NCBI GenBank assembly: GCA_903789665.1
Contig: CAIFEX010000006.1
Location: forward strand, 1 to 64,000
Origin: an uncultured Clostridium sp.
Lineage (GTDB): Bacteria > Bacillota > Clostridia > Clostridiales > Clostridiaceae
Length of the DNA: 64,000 nucleotides
Direction of reading: 5' to 3'
The stretch's first letter is position 1. Each line of letters begins with the position of its first letter. The notes beneath the pieces are model-generated. The model was not told the origin of the DNA, searched no databases, and was given only the letters and a program-made list of their open reading frames with translations. Below are positions 1-8,756 of the stretch, one piece after another. A program made the translations under genes and the position numbers.

Positions 1-104
1 ATTACTGGTGCTAATAATTAAAACTTTTTGGGACATTTTCAAAATTAGTTGACATAGCTTTTTTCAATTTTAATAATATAAATACAATATTGCTGAAAAA
101 AGAC

Positions 105-139
105 AAAATAGATACAGTATATTTCACTGTATCTATTTT
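105..139 (-). terminator. Intrinsic terminator after the amino acid permease
   Basis: A perfect 14-bp inverted repeat (arms 105-118 and 126-139, 7-nt loop) lies just past the permease stop codon. On the minus strand it is followed by GTCTTTT. The hairpin is symmetric and could also act on the other strand. Confidence 0.75.
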
Positions 140-155
140 CTGCTATACATTAATA

Positions 156-1571
156 TTAGATCACTTTTTTCTGATTATTGACTTTGGTATCAGTAATAGT
201 ACTGTGTTTATATCCATATACAAAATAAATGATTAGTCCGAAAGCAAGCCATACTACAAATCTCATCAGGGTTACCTTTTGGAGATGTGCTACTAAGAAG
301 GAACAGGATATTATTGCCAGCAGAGGAACAACAGGTGAAAACGGCACTTTAAAGCTTCTTTCTCTATCAGGCTCCGTTCTTCTTAAAACTATAACCGATG
401 CAGATACTATTATAAATGCTGCCAGTGTACCTACATTAGTCAATTCTGAAACAATTCCGATTGGAGTAAAACCAGCTACGGCCATAGTTATAATTCCTAC
501 CAGAAGAGTACTCTTCACAGGGGTATGGAATTTCAAATTAACATGTCCAAAAACTTTCGGAAGCAGTCCATCTCTTGACATTGCAAACAATATACGGGTC
601 TGTCCAAACATCATAACAATTAAAACTGAGGTCAAACCACAGATTGCACCTACTGAAATCAGTGCCGAACCCCATTTATAACCTACCTGTTGAAGGGCAA
701 ATGCCACCGGAGCAGCTGTATTTTTAAACTTAAAGTAAGGGACCATACCTGTTAATATAGCCGATACCAAAATATACAATATGGTACAAATAATCAATGA
801 ACTTATAATTCCTCTTGGTAAATCCTTTTGAGGATTTTTAACTTCTTCCGCTGCAGTAGACACAGCATCAAAACCTATATAAGCAAAGAAAATTACCGAC
901 GCACCAGCAAAAACTCCTTTCCAGCCATAGGGCATAAATGGATGCCAATTAACCGGATTAACATGTCCTATTCCTAAAACTATGAATAACAATACAACCG
1001 CCAATTTTATAAAAACTATTATATTGTTTGTGGTAGTACTTTGTTTTACACCTACTATCAAGACACCGGTTATGACCACAAGTATAAGTACTGCCGGTAA
1101 ATTTATAAATCCGCCTTCAAAAGGTGCCTTTGTAATAGCTGCCGGAAGTGTAGCTCCCAGGCTTTCCAGTATACTGTTAAAATAACCGCTCCAGCCTATG
1201 GCAACCGTACCAATTGCAAATGCATATTCCAGAATCAGATCCCAGCCTATGACCCATGCCCAAAATTCTCCCAATGCGGCATATCCATAAGTATATGCAC
1301 TCCCGGCTACCGGAATCATCGCTGCAATTTCTGAATAGCACAGTGCAGCAAATCCACAGGCCAAACCTGCTATCATAAACGAAATCACAAGAGCTGGTCC
1401 AGAATAATTTGCCGCTGCTATTCCCGTAAGTACAAATATACCCGTACCTACAATTGCACCTATACCCAACATAGTAAGTTCAAAGGATCCCAGGACTTTT
1501 TCCAAAGATTCCTTGCCTTTAGTTTCCGCTATAAGGCTATCTATGGATTTCCTCCTAAATATATTCTTCAT
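156..1571 (-). CDS. APC-family amino acid permease (YfnA/CAT-like)
   Basis: This 471-residue integral membrane protein has about 12 hydrophobic segments. The N-terminal part contains GIGAIVGTGIFVLTG, the TM1 signature of the APC superfamily, followed by a conserved PVAGSAYTYGY stretch. It most resembles the cationic/neutral amino acid transporters of Gram-positive bacteria (YfnA type), which import amino acids by proton symport. The start is an ATG preceded by an AGGGGG ribosome-binding site about 10 nt away. It is transcribed alone and ends in a strong hairpin at 105-139. The substrate cannot be told from sequence. The family call is firm. Confidence 0.85.
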   Translation of the reverse strand: MKNIFRRKSIDSLIAETKGKESLEKVLGSFELTMLGIGAIVGTGIFVLTGIAAANYSGPALVISFMIAGLACGFAALCYSEIAAMIPVAGSAYTYGYAALGEFWAWVIGWDLILEYAFAIGTVAIGWSGYFNSILESLGATLPAAITKAPFEGGFINLPAVLILVVITGVLIVGVKQSTTTNNIIVFIKLAVVLLFIVLGIGHVNPVNWHPFMPYGWKGVFAGASVIFFAYIGFDAVSTAAEEVKNPQKDLPRGIISSLIICTILYILVSAILTGMVPYFKFKNTAAPVAFALQQVGYKWGSALISVGAICGLTSVLIVMMFGQTRILFAMSRDGLLPKVFGHVNLKFHTPVKSTLLVGIITMAVAGFTPIGIVSELTNVGTLAAFIIVSASVIVLRRTEPDRERSFKVPFSPVVPLLAIISCSFLVAHLQKVTLMRFVVWLAFGLIIYFVYGYKHSTITDTKVNNQKKVI

Positions 1572-2091
1572 AAAATCATTGCCCCCTAAATATTTATATT
1601 TTTCATAAACTAGACTTAAATAAAATTTCTAAATTCAAACAATGCATTGTTTTTTAATTTAAAATTATAAATTTATATGAATGTTTTTATTATAATACCA
1701 CCATTTGTTATACAAATCAATATCATTTTATGAATTTTTTCATTATTTTATTATTATTTTATTATTTTAACTGCTTTATATTTATAATTAATTAATTATG
1801 TATACGTTTAATGAAAGTATATGTTTTAATTTATTCATAATTATATACTCACTCACTACAATTTATTGATGCATGTTTATCCTTTAATGGGTCTTTAGTT
1901 ATAAAATCAAGATTTATCAAAATATTATCAATATTAATATAGCATGTTGATAAGGTATACATTGCAATTACAAACTGAGTTTCTACATATTAACGTACAT
2001 AGCTGCTTTATTTCCATTCATTCATTATTTTGAACTTGAAAGGATAAATGAATATATCTTTTCAATTCTACTAAAAAATGCAATTTTACAA
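1572..2091. other. AT-rich intergenic stretch without recognised gene
   Basis: This stretch of about 520 bp lies between the permease start and the dehydrogenase terminator. It is very AT-rich, with no convincing reading frame, RNA element or repeat. It presumably holds the promoter of the permease, but no clear sigma-A match stood out. Confidence 0.5.
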
Positions 2092-2129
2092 CAAAAAAAT
2101 AAAGCAGCCAAATTTATATAAATTCAGCT
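2092..2129 (-). terminator. Intrinsic terminator after the alcohol dehydrogenase
   Basis: On the minus strand a 10-bp stem (2106-2129, with two G-T pairs) is followed by GCTTTATTTTTTT. It lies 13 bases past the dehydrogenase stop codon. Confidence 0.7.
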
Positions 2130-2141
2130 GCAGTCCATAAA

Positions 2142-3317
2142 CTATTTAGCCAGGTTAAGTATTTTCACAACATCGTCTTTTCCAATCTTTACAAAATTAC
2201 CTACCGTCTCAGTGCCATTGTCGGTACATTTATTTGCCATTTCCTCTATCTTACTTTCAGGTATATTTCCCTCTTTCAAATTGGTTGGAAGGCCCATTGA
2301 CTTAAAAAATCCAGTAAGCCTTTTTATGCCTTCAAGTGCAATATTTTCTGGAGAGTCATAGGAAAGATCTACATCCCAAACCCTTACTGCAAATTGTACA
2401 AATCTATTTACATCGTGTTTATAAACATATTTCATCCATGCAGGGAAAACAATTGCAAGCCCTGCACCATGGGCAATATCAGTTTCACCGCTTAATTCAT
2501 GCTCAATTTTATGAGACGCCCAGTCTCCAATTCTACCTGTACTCAAAGAATCGTTGTGAGCTATGGTTCCAGTCCACATGATTTCCGCTCTGGCATCATA
2601 ATTTTTCGGCTCTTTCAGAACTATAGGTGCATTATTTATAACAGTCCTGAGGGCAGCTTCACAAAGTCTGTCCGTAAGATCCACATGTTTTACATTTGTA
2701 AAATATCTTTCCATTATATGGGCCATAATGTCAGCAGCCCCGCAGGCGGTTTGATACGCCGGAAGTGTAAATGTAAGTTCGGGATTCATAATTGAAAAGG
2801 CAGGTCTTATAAGTACTGTATTCAGTCCTTTTTTATACCATCCATTTTCATTCATGATGACCGAACTGTTGCTGGCTTCCGTTCCGGTGGCAGGAAGAGT
2901 TATCACGACACCTACGGGCAGTGTTTTCTTTACTTTAGCTTTTCCACAGTAGAAATCCCACACATCACCGTCATAGGGTACCCCAATTCCAATTGCCTTG
3001 GCAGTATCTGCAGCACTTCCGCCGCCTACAGACAATATAAATTTTATTCCGTTTTCCCTGCAGATCTTTATGCCTTCCTTAACAGGACCCAACCTTGGAT
3101 TGGGTTTTATTCCCGGAAGTTCTATAAATTCAATGCCATTTTCCTTCAGGGACTTCACCACCCTGTCATAGAGCCCGGATCTCTTTATACTTCCACCTCC
3201 ATAACAGAAAAGAATTTTTTTGGATTCAGAATACTCTTTTACTTTTTTTCCAACAAACCTCTCAGTGCCCCTGCCAAAAATAATTTCTGTAGCATTTTTA
3301 AAAACAAAATTTTCCAT
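2142..3317 (-). CDS. Iron-containing NAD(P)H-dependent alcohol (butanol) dehydrogenase
   Basis: A 391-residue group III (Fe-ADH) dehydrogenase of the BdhA/BdhB/YqhD branch, which interconverts aldehydes and primary alcohols in the cytoplasm. Visible motifs are the nucleotide-binding GGGSAADTAKAIG (about residues 97-109), ATGTEASNSSV, and the metal-ligand region DIMAHIMERYF followed by ASHKIEHELSG and IAHGAGLAIVFPAW, whose Asp and His residues bind iron. The length is typical for the family. An AGGAGGG ribosome-binding site precedes the ATG. It is monocistronic with its own terminator. In solventogenic and acetogenic clostridia such enzymes make ethanol or butanol. The chain-length preference here is unknown. 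Confidence 0.9.
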   Translation of the reverse strand: MENFVFKNATEIIFGRGTERFVGKKVKEYSESKKILFCYGGGSIKRSGLYDRVVKSLKENGIEFIELPGIKPNPRLGPVKEGIKICRENGIKFILSVGGGSAADTAKAIGIGVPYDGDVWDFYCGKAKVKKTLPVGVVITLPATGTEASNSSVIMNENGWYKKGLNTVLIRPAFSIMNPELTFTLPAYQTACGAADIMAHIMERYFTNVKHVDLTDRLCEAALRTVINNAPIVLKEPKNYDARAEIMWTGTIAHNDSLSTGRIGDWASHKIEHELSGETDIAHGAGLAIVFPAWMKYVYKHDVNRFVQFAVRVWDVDLSYDSPENIALEGIKRLTGFFKSMGLPTNLKEGNIPESKIEEMANKCTDNGTETVGNFVKIGKDDVVKILNLAK

Positions 3318-3411
3318 ACATGTCCCTCCTCAACAAATTACCTATAATATATTTTAGCACTTATTAACTTATTATTAAATAATTGCATACATGAAATCAA
3401 AGTCTTAAAAT

Positions 3412-5598
3412 TCACTTTAGTTTTAGCTTGGAAAGAGCCTCTGCCAATGATGAATTTATAGGTTTTTCATTTTCCCTCTTTATTTTTCTCATATATTTTG
3501 AAACATCTCTCCTGTTCAAGCCATTTTCAGATTTCTCAAACCTCTTGTTAAAAAGTGATGCTTTTTCTCTAAAACTGCAATTAGGACATACATATATTCT
3601 CCCCTGGCCTTCTCCTCTGAGTTCAAGTTTTTTATGACATTCAGGACACCTTATATTTGTAAATCTACTTATATTTTCCCTATAGCCGCACGCCCTGTCC
3701 TGACAGACATACATCATTCCTCTTTTTCCCTTTACCTGAAGCATGTATTTTCCACAGCGCGGACATTTCTTACCTGTAAGATTATCATATACAAATTTAT
3801 TGCTGCTCTTTTTAACATCATCCACCAAATCCACTGCATACCTTCTCATTTTTTTCGAAAACACGAGGGGCTTTTCCCTTCCAAGACTTATATTTTCAAG
3901 TTCTCTTTCCCATTTTGCCGTCATAAGAGGCGATTTAAGTCCTTTAGGCACCAGATTTACAAGCTGTTTTCCCTTGGAAGTCGGAACAATTTCCCTGCCT
4001 TTTTTTTCAACATAAAACATATTAAACAGTTTCTCTATTATATCCGCTCTGGTAGCCACAGTGCCAATACCCCCGGTTTCTCCCAGAGTTTTGGCATTTT
4101 CCCTGTCCAATTTAACATATTTTTGAGGATTTTCCATGGCAGACAAAAGAGTTCCTTCAGTAAATCTAGCCGGCGGTTTTGTCTGAAGTTCGTTCAATTT
4201 TACGGCTCTTATGTTTAAAGTATCTTCCTTTTTTATTTTTGGAAGTACCTGGTCATCTTTCTCAGTTTCTGTTTTTACGCTTTCTCCTCTCTCATATACC
4301 TTCTTCCATCCACTGGATTTTACTACATTTCCCCTGGCCGTAAACAATTCTCCGGCAATGTCTGCCTTTATGGAAGTCTGGACATATTCATAGGGAGGAA
4401 GCATAACTGCTAAAAATCTTCTTATAACCAAATCATACACGTTCATTTCCTCGGGACTTAATTTAGATAGCTGGACTCTTTGTTCCGTTGGAATTATCGC
4501 ATGATGATCTCCAATTTTGCTGTTATCCACAAAGCTCTTGCGGGCAATTATCTTTCTGCCCATTATCTGCTGTGCAAATTTTTTATAGTTTCCAAGTGAG
4601 ATCGCCTTCAATCTTTCGGGTATAGTTTCAAATACATCCGTTGGAATATATCTGGAATCAGTTCTGGGATAAGTTAATACCTTGTAGTTTTCATAAAGTC
4701 TCTGCATTATGGAAAGAGTCTGTTTTGCAGAATAGTTAAATATCCTGTTGGCATCCCTCTGAAGCTCGGTTAGATCATACAGGGCCGGTGAAAACTTTCT
4801 CTTATCATTTTCCATTACATCAACTACACTGCATGGCTTGCCATTGGTCCTTCTCACAATATCTTCCGCCCTGTCTTTATTAAAAATACCAGCTCTGCCG
4901 CCATTTTTATCAGCCCATTTCAATTTGAATCTGTCGGAATGGGCAGTAATCTCGTAATAGTTTCTTGGCTTAAAATCATGTATTTCCCTCTCCCTGTCAA
5001 CTATCATAGCCAGTGTAGCGGACTGCACCCTGCCTGCAGTAAGCTGTGCATTGTATTTGCAGGTAAGGGCACGGGTTATGTTGAGCCCCACTATCCAGTC
5101 GGCCTCCGCCCTACACTGTGCTGCCCTGTATAAATTATCATACTTGAAAGAAGGTTTTAGGTTCTTAAACCCCTCTCTTATGGATTTATCTGTCTGAGAA
5201 GATATCCAAAGTCTTTTAAGAGGTTTTTTTATTCTGGCCTTTTCTATTATCCACCTGGCCACCAGTTCCCCTTCTCTTCCCGAATCCGTGGCAATCACTA
5301 TTTCCTCTACATCTTTTCTGTTCATCTGGGACTTAACAACATTGAATTGTTTCCCGCTCTGCCTTATAACTACCAATTTCAGTCTTTGAGGAAGCATGGG
5401 CAGATCTTCCAAATTCCAATTCTTGTATTTTTCATCATAGGCCTCCGGATCAGCCAGTGTAACCAAATGACCCAGAGCCCAGGTCACCACATACCTGCCT
5501 CCCTCAAGATAGCCGGTATTTTTTTTATTACATCCAAGTACTCTGGCCAAATCCCTCCCCACAGAAGGTTTTTCAGCCAATACCAATATTTTACTCAT
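3412..5598 (-). CDS. topB: DNA topoisomerase III
   Basis: A 728-residue type IA topoisomerase. It starts with the Toprim domain (ILVLAEKPSVGRDLARVLG, then ATDSGREGELVARWII holding the acidic metal ligands). The catalytic Tyr is at about residue 310 in LTYPRTDSRYI. The C-terminal 120 residues hold two zinc-ribbon repeats (CPRCGKYMLQVKG with a later CGY, and CPECHKKLEL with CPNC). The enzyme breaks and rejoins single strands and decatenates replication intermediates, usually with a RecQ partner, none of which is seen here. The length matches B. subtilis TopB. An AGGAAAT site precedes the ATG. No strong terminator was seen downstream. Confidence 0.93.
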   Translation of the reverse strand: MSKILVLAEKPSVGRDLARVLGCNKKNTGYLEGGRYVVTWALGHLVTLADPEAYDEKYKNWNLEDLPMLPQRLKLVVIRQSGKQFNVVKSQMNRKDVEEIVIATDSGREGELVARWIIEKARIKKPLKRLWISSQTDKSIREGFKNLKPSFKYDNLYRAAQCRAEADWIVGLNITRALTCKYNAQLTAGRVQSATLAMIVDREREIHDFKPRNYYEITAHSDRFKLKWADKNGGRAGIFNKDRAEDIVRRTNGKPCSVVDVMENDKRKFSPALYDLTELQRDANRIFNYSAKQTLSIMQRLYENYKVLTYPRTDSRYIPTDVFETIPERLKAISLGNYKKFAQQIMGRKIIARKSFVDNSKIGDHHAIIPTEQRVQLSKLSPEEMNVYDLVIRRFLAVMLPPYEYVQTSIKADIAGELFTARGNVVKSSGWKKVYERGESVKTETEKDDQVLPKIKKEDTLNIRAVKLNELQTKPPARFTEGTLLSAMENPQKYVKLDRENAKTLGETGGIGTVATRADIIEKLFNMFYVEKKGREIVPTSKGKQLVNLVPKGLKSPLMTAKWERELENISLGREKPLVFSKKMRRYAVDLVDDVKKSSNKFVYDNLTGKKCPRCGKYMLQVKGKRGMMYVCQDRACGYRENISRFTNIRCPECHKKLELRGEGQGRIYVCPNCSFREKASLFNKRFEKSENGLNRRDVSKYMRKIKRENEKPINSSLAEALSKLKLK

Positions 5599-5629
5599 AT
5601 TTATTTCCTTTCATCATAGATTAACCTTG

Positions 5630-5661
5630 AAAAAAATAGGGATAGTATCTTAAGACTACCC
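5630..5661 (-). terminator. Hairpin with U-tract between the 133-aa gene and topB
   Basis: On the minus strand, GGGTAGTC and GACTATCCC-type arms form a short bulged stem (5639-5661) followed by a T-rich run at 5630-5636. It lies past the stop of the 133-aa gene and in front of topB. It probably ends the upstream transcript, but it also lies downstream of a candidate topB promoter and could attenuate it. Confidence 0.45.
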
Positions 5662-5680
5662 CTGTAATTCTCCTTATTTC

Positions 5681-5709
5681 ATTATAATATTTATCGTCAA
5701 TATTTACAA
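5681..5709 (-). promoter_or_regulatory. Candidate sigma-A promoter for topB
   Basis: On the minus strand TTGTAA (5704-5709) and TATAAT (5681-5686) are separated by exactly 17 bp. The -35 box overlaps the stop codon of the upstream gene. The -10 box is a perfect match and the -35 box is weak. Confidence 0.4.
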
Positions 5710-6105
5710 GTTGGGAAGTAGATTCACATATTCCGCTTTCAATTTATACACGGCATAATTTTTCAAGCTGCCATTTTGGATATACCTCCCTTTATTTTTA
5801 TGAGTCAAGGTCTTCAATACTCTGTAAATTTCAGCGGGATATACTATTTTAGTCAATTTTCCAGAAACACATATACTTTTGAACAGCTTGTACTTTTTAA
5901 CTTTACTCTCAAAGTAAACATTTATCATGGAATTATCCTCCATATTTTTGGCATCCTTATAAACGACAAAATATATATCTGTACAATCATTTACAAATTC
6001 ATCTATATTTAAAATACGCATTTTATCAGGTTCATCCACTGTAACGGAGTATGCTTTCTGGTACTGATCTATATATTTCATCGCATCATTTAATATTGCA
6101 CTCAT
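5704..6105 (-). CDS. Conserved-looking hypothetical protein, 133 aa, behind an S-box
   Basis: I do not recognise this 133-residue cytoplasmic protein. It has no signal peptide, membrane segment or cysteine pair motif. It contains mixed helix and strand with many Lys and Tyr. A start site AAAGGGA lies just ahead of two overlapping ATGs, of which the one used here gives MSAILNDAMKYID. A complete SAM riboswitch with terminator lies 187 bp upstream on the same strand with no other gene between, so SAM may control it. It could be an orphan next to a riboswitch that lost its original gene. Function unknown. Confidence 0.6.
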   Translation of the reverse strand: MSAILNDAMKYIDQYQKAYSVTVDEPDKMRILNIDEFVNDCTDIYFVVYKDAKNMEDNSMINVYFESKVKKYKLFKSICVSGKLTKIVYPAEIYRVLKTLTHKNKGRYIQNGSLKNYAVYKLKAEYVNLLPNL

Positions 6106-6287
6106 TCATATCCCTTCTTTCTCAACATTCACCGTAATATTTTCAATATTTATCTTATCCCGGCATTATCAATTATTAAAAAAAGATTAAATTTTACCTA
6201 TTGTCAGAACTCAATTTCTGCCATAAGTTAAATTTAACCTCCAGTTTTCCAGTTGGCCAATTAAAATATTAAATTTGGTTACAGAAC

Positions 6288-6320
6288 CAAAAACTTCCCA
6301 TGGAGAAACCACGGGAAGTT
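6288..6320 (-). terminator. Terminator of the S-box at 6.3 kb
   Basis: An inverted repeat (6292-6303 with 6309-6320, one A-C mismatch) gives minus-strand AACTTCCC / GGGAAGTT followed by TTTTTGG. It is the expression platform immediately 3' of the aptamer. Confidence 0.75.
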
Positions 6321-6334
6321 GTATCCTTTCATTT

Positions 6335-6434
6335 CTCATCTCTCAGGTTAACCTGCTGGAATTGGCACCATTGAATAATATAAATTCAGGTTGCCGGGCA
6401 TCATAGGGCCAGTCCCTCCACCACTCTTGATAAG
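6335..6434 (-). promoter_or_regulatory. SAM-I (S-box) riboswitch
   Basis: Read on the minus strand, P1 closes CTTATC with GATGAG. Between them lie the conserved S-box core pieces GAGGGACTGGCCCTATGA, CCCGGCAACC and GGTGCCAATTCC. A terminator follows directly, so SAM binding should switch transcription off. The first gene downstream is the unknown 133-aa gene. Confidence 0.93.
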
Positions 6435-6460
6435 AATCAATATTTAATTATTACACTTAT

Positions 6461-6489
6461 ATTTTATAATTATCAAAGTATTTTGTCAA
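6461..6489 (-). promoter_or_regulatory. Sigma-A promoter of the 6.3-kb S-box transcript
   Basis: TTGACA (6484-6489), 17-bp spacer and TAAAAT (6461-6466) on the minus strand, about 27 bases ahead of the aptamer. Confidence 0.7.
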
Positions 6490-6504
6490 TATCCTGTTCC
6501 CACT

Positions 6505-7080
6505 TTATTCTAATCTCTTTTCAATTGCCACAAGCATTGGCGGACAATTTATTTGATTTATAAAAGACGTACTTATTACAGTATATTTTTTTTGATCCAG
6601 ACTTTTCAAATAAGTCCCCAGAACATCTTTTTCAACCTTCCCCTGCTCATGTCCACTGTACACTACCAAAACTACAACTCCATTTTGCCGAATAAGCCTG
6701 ATGGATTTTTTAAGGGCAGCCAGTGTAGTTTCCGCCCTGGTGGTGATATCATGATTCCCCCCTGGAAGATACCCCAGATTGAATATAACAAGTTTTACCT
6801 TTTCATGTATATATCTGTCCATGTTTTCATGTCCGTCATTTATAAGCTCCACCTGTCTTGATAAATTTCTTTCATCTAAATTCTTTTTTGTAATGCCAAC
6901 TGCCTCTCTCTGTATATCAAAAGCATATACTTTTCCCGAAATGCCTACAAGTTCTGCCAAAAGCACAGTATCATTACCCTTTCCCATGGTGGCATCTACT
7001 GCAATATCTCCCTTTTCCAATTTTTTTGCACACAGATCTCTCGCCAGTGCAGCTGCATTGGTAAAATAGTTCTCAGCCAT
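6505..7080 (-). CDS. mnmM: tRNA 5-aminomethyl-2-thiouridine methyltransferase (MnmM/YtqB family)
   Basis: A Rossmann-fold SAM methyltransferase of the PF06962 family. The SAM-binding motif is GKGNDTVLLAELVG, followed by the acidic strand end VYAFDIQREAVG. The family signature NLGYLPGGNHDITTRAETT lies mid-protein. The B. subtilis homologue YtqB is the methylase that completes 5-methylaminomethyl-2-thiouridine at the tRNA wobble position. The ATG at 7080 is chosen because AAAGGAAG precedes it by 9 nt and gives the usual length of 191 aa. An upstream in-frame ATG at 7104 has no ribosome-binding site. It lies 30 bp behind the NADH oxidoreductase and may be read from the nitrate operon. Confidence 0.82.
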   Translation of the reverse strand: MAENYFTNAAALARDLCAKKLEKGDIAVDATMGKGNDTVLLAELVGISGKVYAFDIQREAVGITKKNLDERNLSRQVELINDGHENMDRYIHEKVKLVIFNLGYLPGGNHDITTRAETTLAALKKSIRLIRQNGVVVLVVYSGHEQGKVEKDVLGTYLKSLDQKKYTVISTSFINQINCPPMLVAIEKRLE

Positions 7081-7110
7081 GCTGTTCAACTTCCTTTGAC
7101 TCATATGATA

Positions 7111-8334
7111 CTAATAAGTATACTCCAAATTTTCCTTTAAATTAAAGAAATCTGAATAATCTATTTCAAAAATTGGTTTTTTTACTCTCGATATATCTAT
7201 CTTCTTGCTGATGAGCTGAGTCAATATGCCTGCATAGGACAGGTCCCCCTGAATTATTGCCCCATATATCACACCTTCTTTATGCACTATCTTTTTATAA
7301 TTTCCACCTTTGATTTCTATCTCTTCATTATAGGTTTCATCCGGTGCTGACACCAATCCCAGGGACATAGTAGCCAGCCCCAAAAAATTCATGGTATTTT
7401 TACTCCCGAAAAAATCTGTCATTAAAAGTCTATTGCCTGCCATATTGTTGGCTGCCACAATCCCTTCCTTTACTGCCGTAGGCCAGATAGGATTCCTTCC
7501 GGTCACATCACCTGCACCATAGACATCATCTACATTTGTCTGTCCTTTCTCATCAATGACAAGACCGGATCTATCCGCTTTTACATTACTTTTCTTTAAA
7601 AAGTCAATATTGGCTCTTACACCGGCAGCCGGTATTACAAGTTCACAGGGAATTTCCTCCCCTGTATTCAAAAGCATCTTTTTAGGGTTATTGTTCCTGT
7701 CAATTACAAGTTTTTCTGCTTTAACTTTTAGTTTTAAATTTACACCTTTTTCTCTAAAAAGTTCATGGTATTTTTCTGCAGCACACTTGTCCAATTGAAG
7801 TGCCAAAACCCTATCGTTCATTTCCACAACATATATATTTAGTCCGTGGTTTAAAAGCCCGGCAACTGCATCAACTCCGATAAGCCCTGCCCCAAGCACA
7901 ACTACATTTTTTACACTTTTTACAGCTTCTTTTATTCTTTCAGCATCCTCCAAAGTTCTCAACCCAAATACATTATTTGCTTCCCTTAAGTTTTCAACAG
8001 GAGGTATAAAGGATCCGGCACCGCTTGCTATAAGAAGTTTGTCATAGCTCAGCTCGGTATTATCTGAAAGCCTTATACTGTGTTTACCATCATTGAGCTC
8101 AGTAACCTTTACTCCATTTATCCATTTTATATTGTACTTTTCAAAATAGTTTTTTTCTGTAAAATCAAGCCCTTTTATATCCCTGTCACCGCTGATATAT
8201 CGGTGCAGTATGCATCTGGAATAGACATACCTATCCTCCGAAACCATTATTATTTCCGCATTTGGCTGAAGCTGTCTTAGAGTTTTGGCACCATTTATAC
8301 CAGAAGCGGACGCCCCTATCACAATATATCTCAT
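7111..8334 (-). CDS. FAD/NAD-dependent oxidoreductase, electron-input subunit of nitrate reduction
   Basis: A 407-residue flavoprotein of the NADH:rubredoxin oxidoreductase / NirB N-terminal type. It has an N-terminal FAD-binding fold (IVIGASASGINGAKTL), a central NAD-binding fold (VVLGAGLIGVDAVAGL) and the late FAD motif VDDVYGAGDVTG. The family passes electrons from NAD(P)H to iron-sulfur proteins. It follows the ferredoxin and nitrate reductase genes, so it most likely feeds them from NADH. The start at 8334 is preceded by GGAGGAGGTG. A longer open frame reaches 8418 but would overlap the ferredoxin gene. The role in nitrate reduction is inferred from context. Confidence 0.82.
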   Translation of the reverse strand: MRYIVIGASASGINGAKTLRQLQPNAEIIMVSEDRYVYSRCILHRYISGDRDIKGLDFTEKNYFEKYNIKWINGVKVTELNDGKHSIRLSDNTELSYDKLLIASGAGSFIPPVENLREANNVFGLRTLEDAERIKEAVKSVKNVVVLGAGLIGVDAVAGLLNHGLNIYVVEMNDRVLALQLDKCAAEKYHELFREKGVNLKLKVKAEKLVIDRNNNPKKMLLNTGEEIPCELVIPAAGVRANIDFLKKSNVKADRSGLVIDEKGQTNVDDVYGAGDVTGRNPIWPTAVKEGIVAANNMAGNRLLMTDFFGSKNTMNFLGLATMSLGLVSAPDETYNEEIEIKGGNYKKIVHKEGVIYGAIIQGDLSYAGILTQLISKKIDISRVKKPIFEIDYSDFFNLKENLEYTY

Positions 8335-8339
8335 GGATT

Positions 8340-8756
8340 TCACACCTCCTCCAAAGTAATGGCAGACATGGGACATCGCTCTACACACTGCGGCCTGCCG
8401 CTTTCCGTATGCTGACACATATCACATTTCATAATCTCTTTACTGTTTTCACTGTCTGCTTTCAATACCCCGTAAGGACATGCCATTATGCACATAAAAC
8501 AACTTGCACACCGTGATTTATCATATCCCACTATTCCAGTCTCTTGATTCTTGCTCATGGCACCTGTCATACAGGTATACACACATTCGGGCTTGTCACA
8601 ATGCCTGCAGAATATAGGGGCGTATCTTCCGCTGCTGCTCATGGTAATTCTGCTTCTGTTGTCCGCACAATTATGGGAGACAATACAGGCAGTAGTACAG
8701 GTAAGACAACCTATACACCTGTTCCTGTCTATTTTTATCCTCTTCAAAATCATCAT
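8340..8756 (-). CDS. Polyferredoxin with four 4Fe-4S motifs, electron-transfer subunit
   Basis: A 138-residue HycB/NarH-like protein. Four cysteine groups are visible in order: CIGCLTCTTAC, CRHCDKPECVYTC, CASCFMCIMACP and CDMCQHTESGRPQC followed by CP. These are enough ligands for four [4Fe-4S] clusters. There is no signal peptide, so it acts in the cytoplasm. Its ATG overlaps the stop of the molybdopterin subunit as ATGA, which indicates translational coupling. It should carry electrons between the flavin subunit and the molybdenum subunit. Confidence 0.88.
   Translation of the reverse strand: MMILKRIKIDRNRCIGCLTCTTACIVSHNCADNRSRITMSSSGRYAPIFCRHCDKPECVYTCMTGAMSKNQETGIVGYDKSRCASCFMCIMACPYGVLKADSENSKEIMKCDMCQHTESGRPQCVERCPMSAITLEEV

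Noticed and set aside
3634..4218. Long plus-strand frame opposite topB
   Set aside because: It is the complement of conserved topoisomerase coding sequence, has no ribosome-binding site and resembles no protein.
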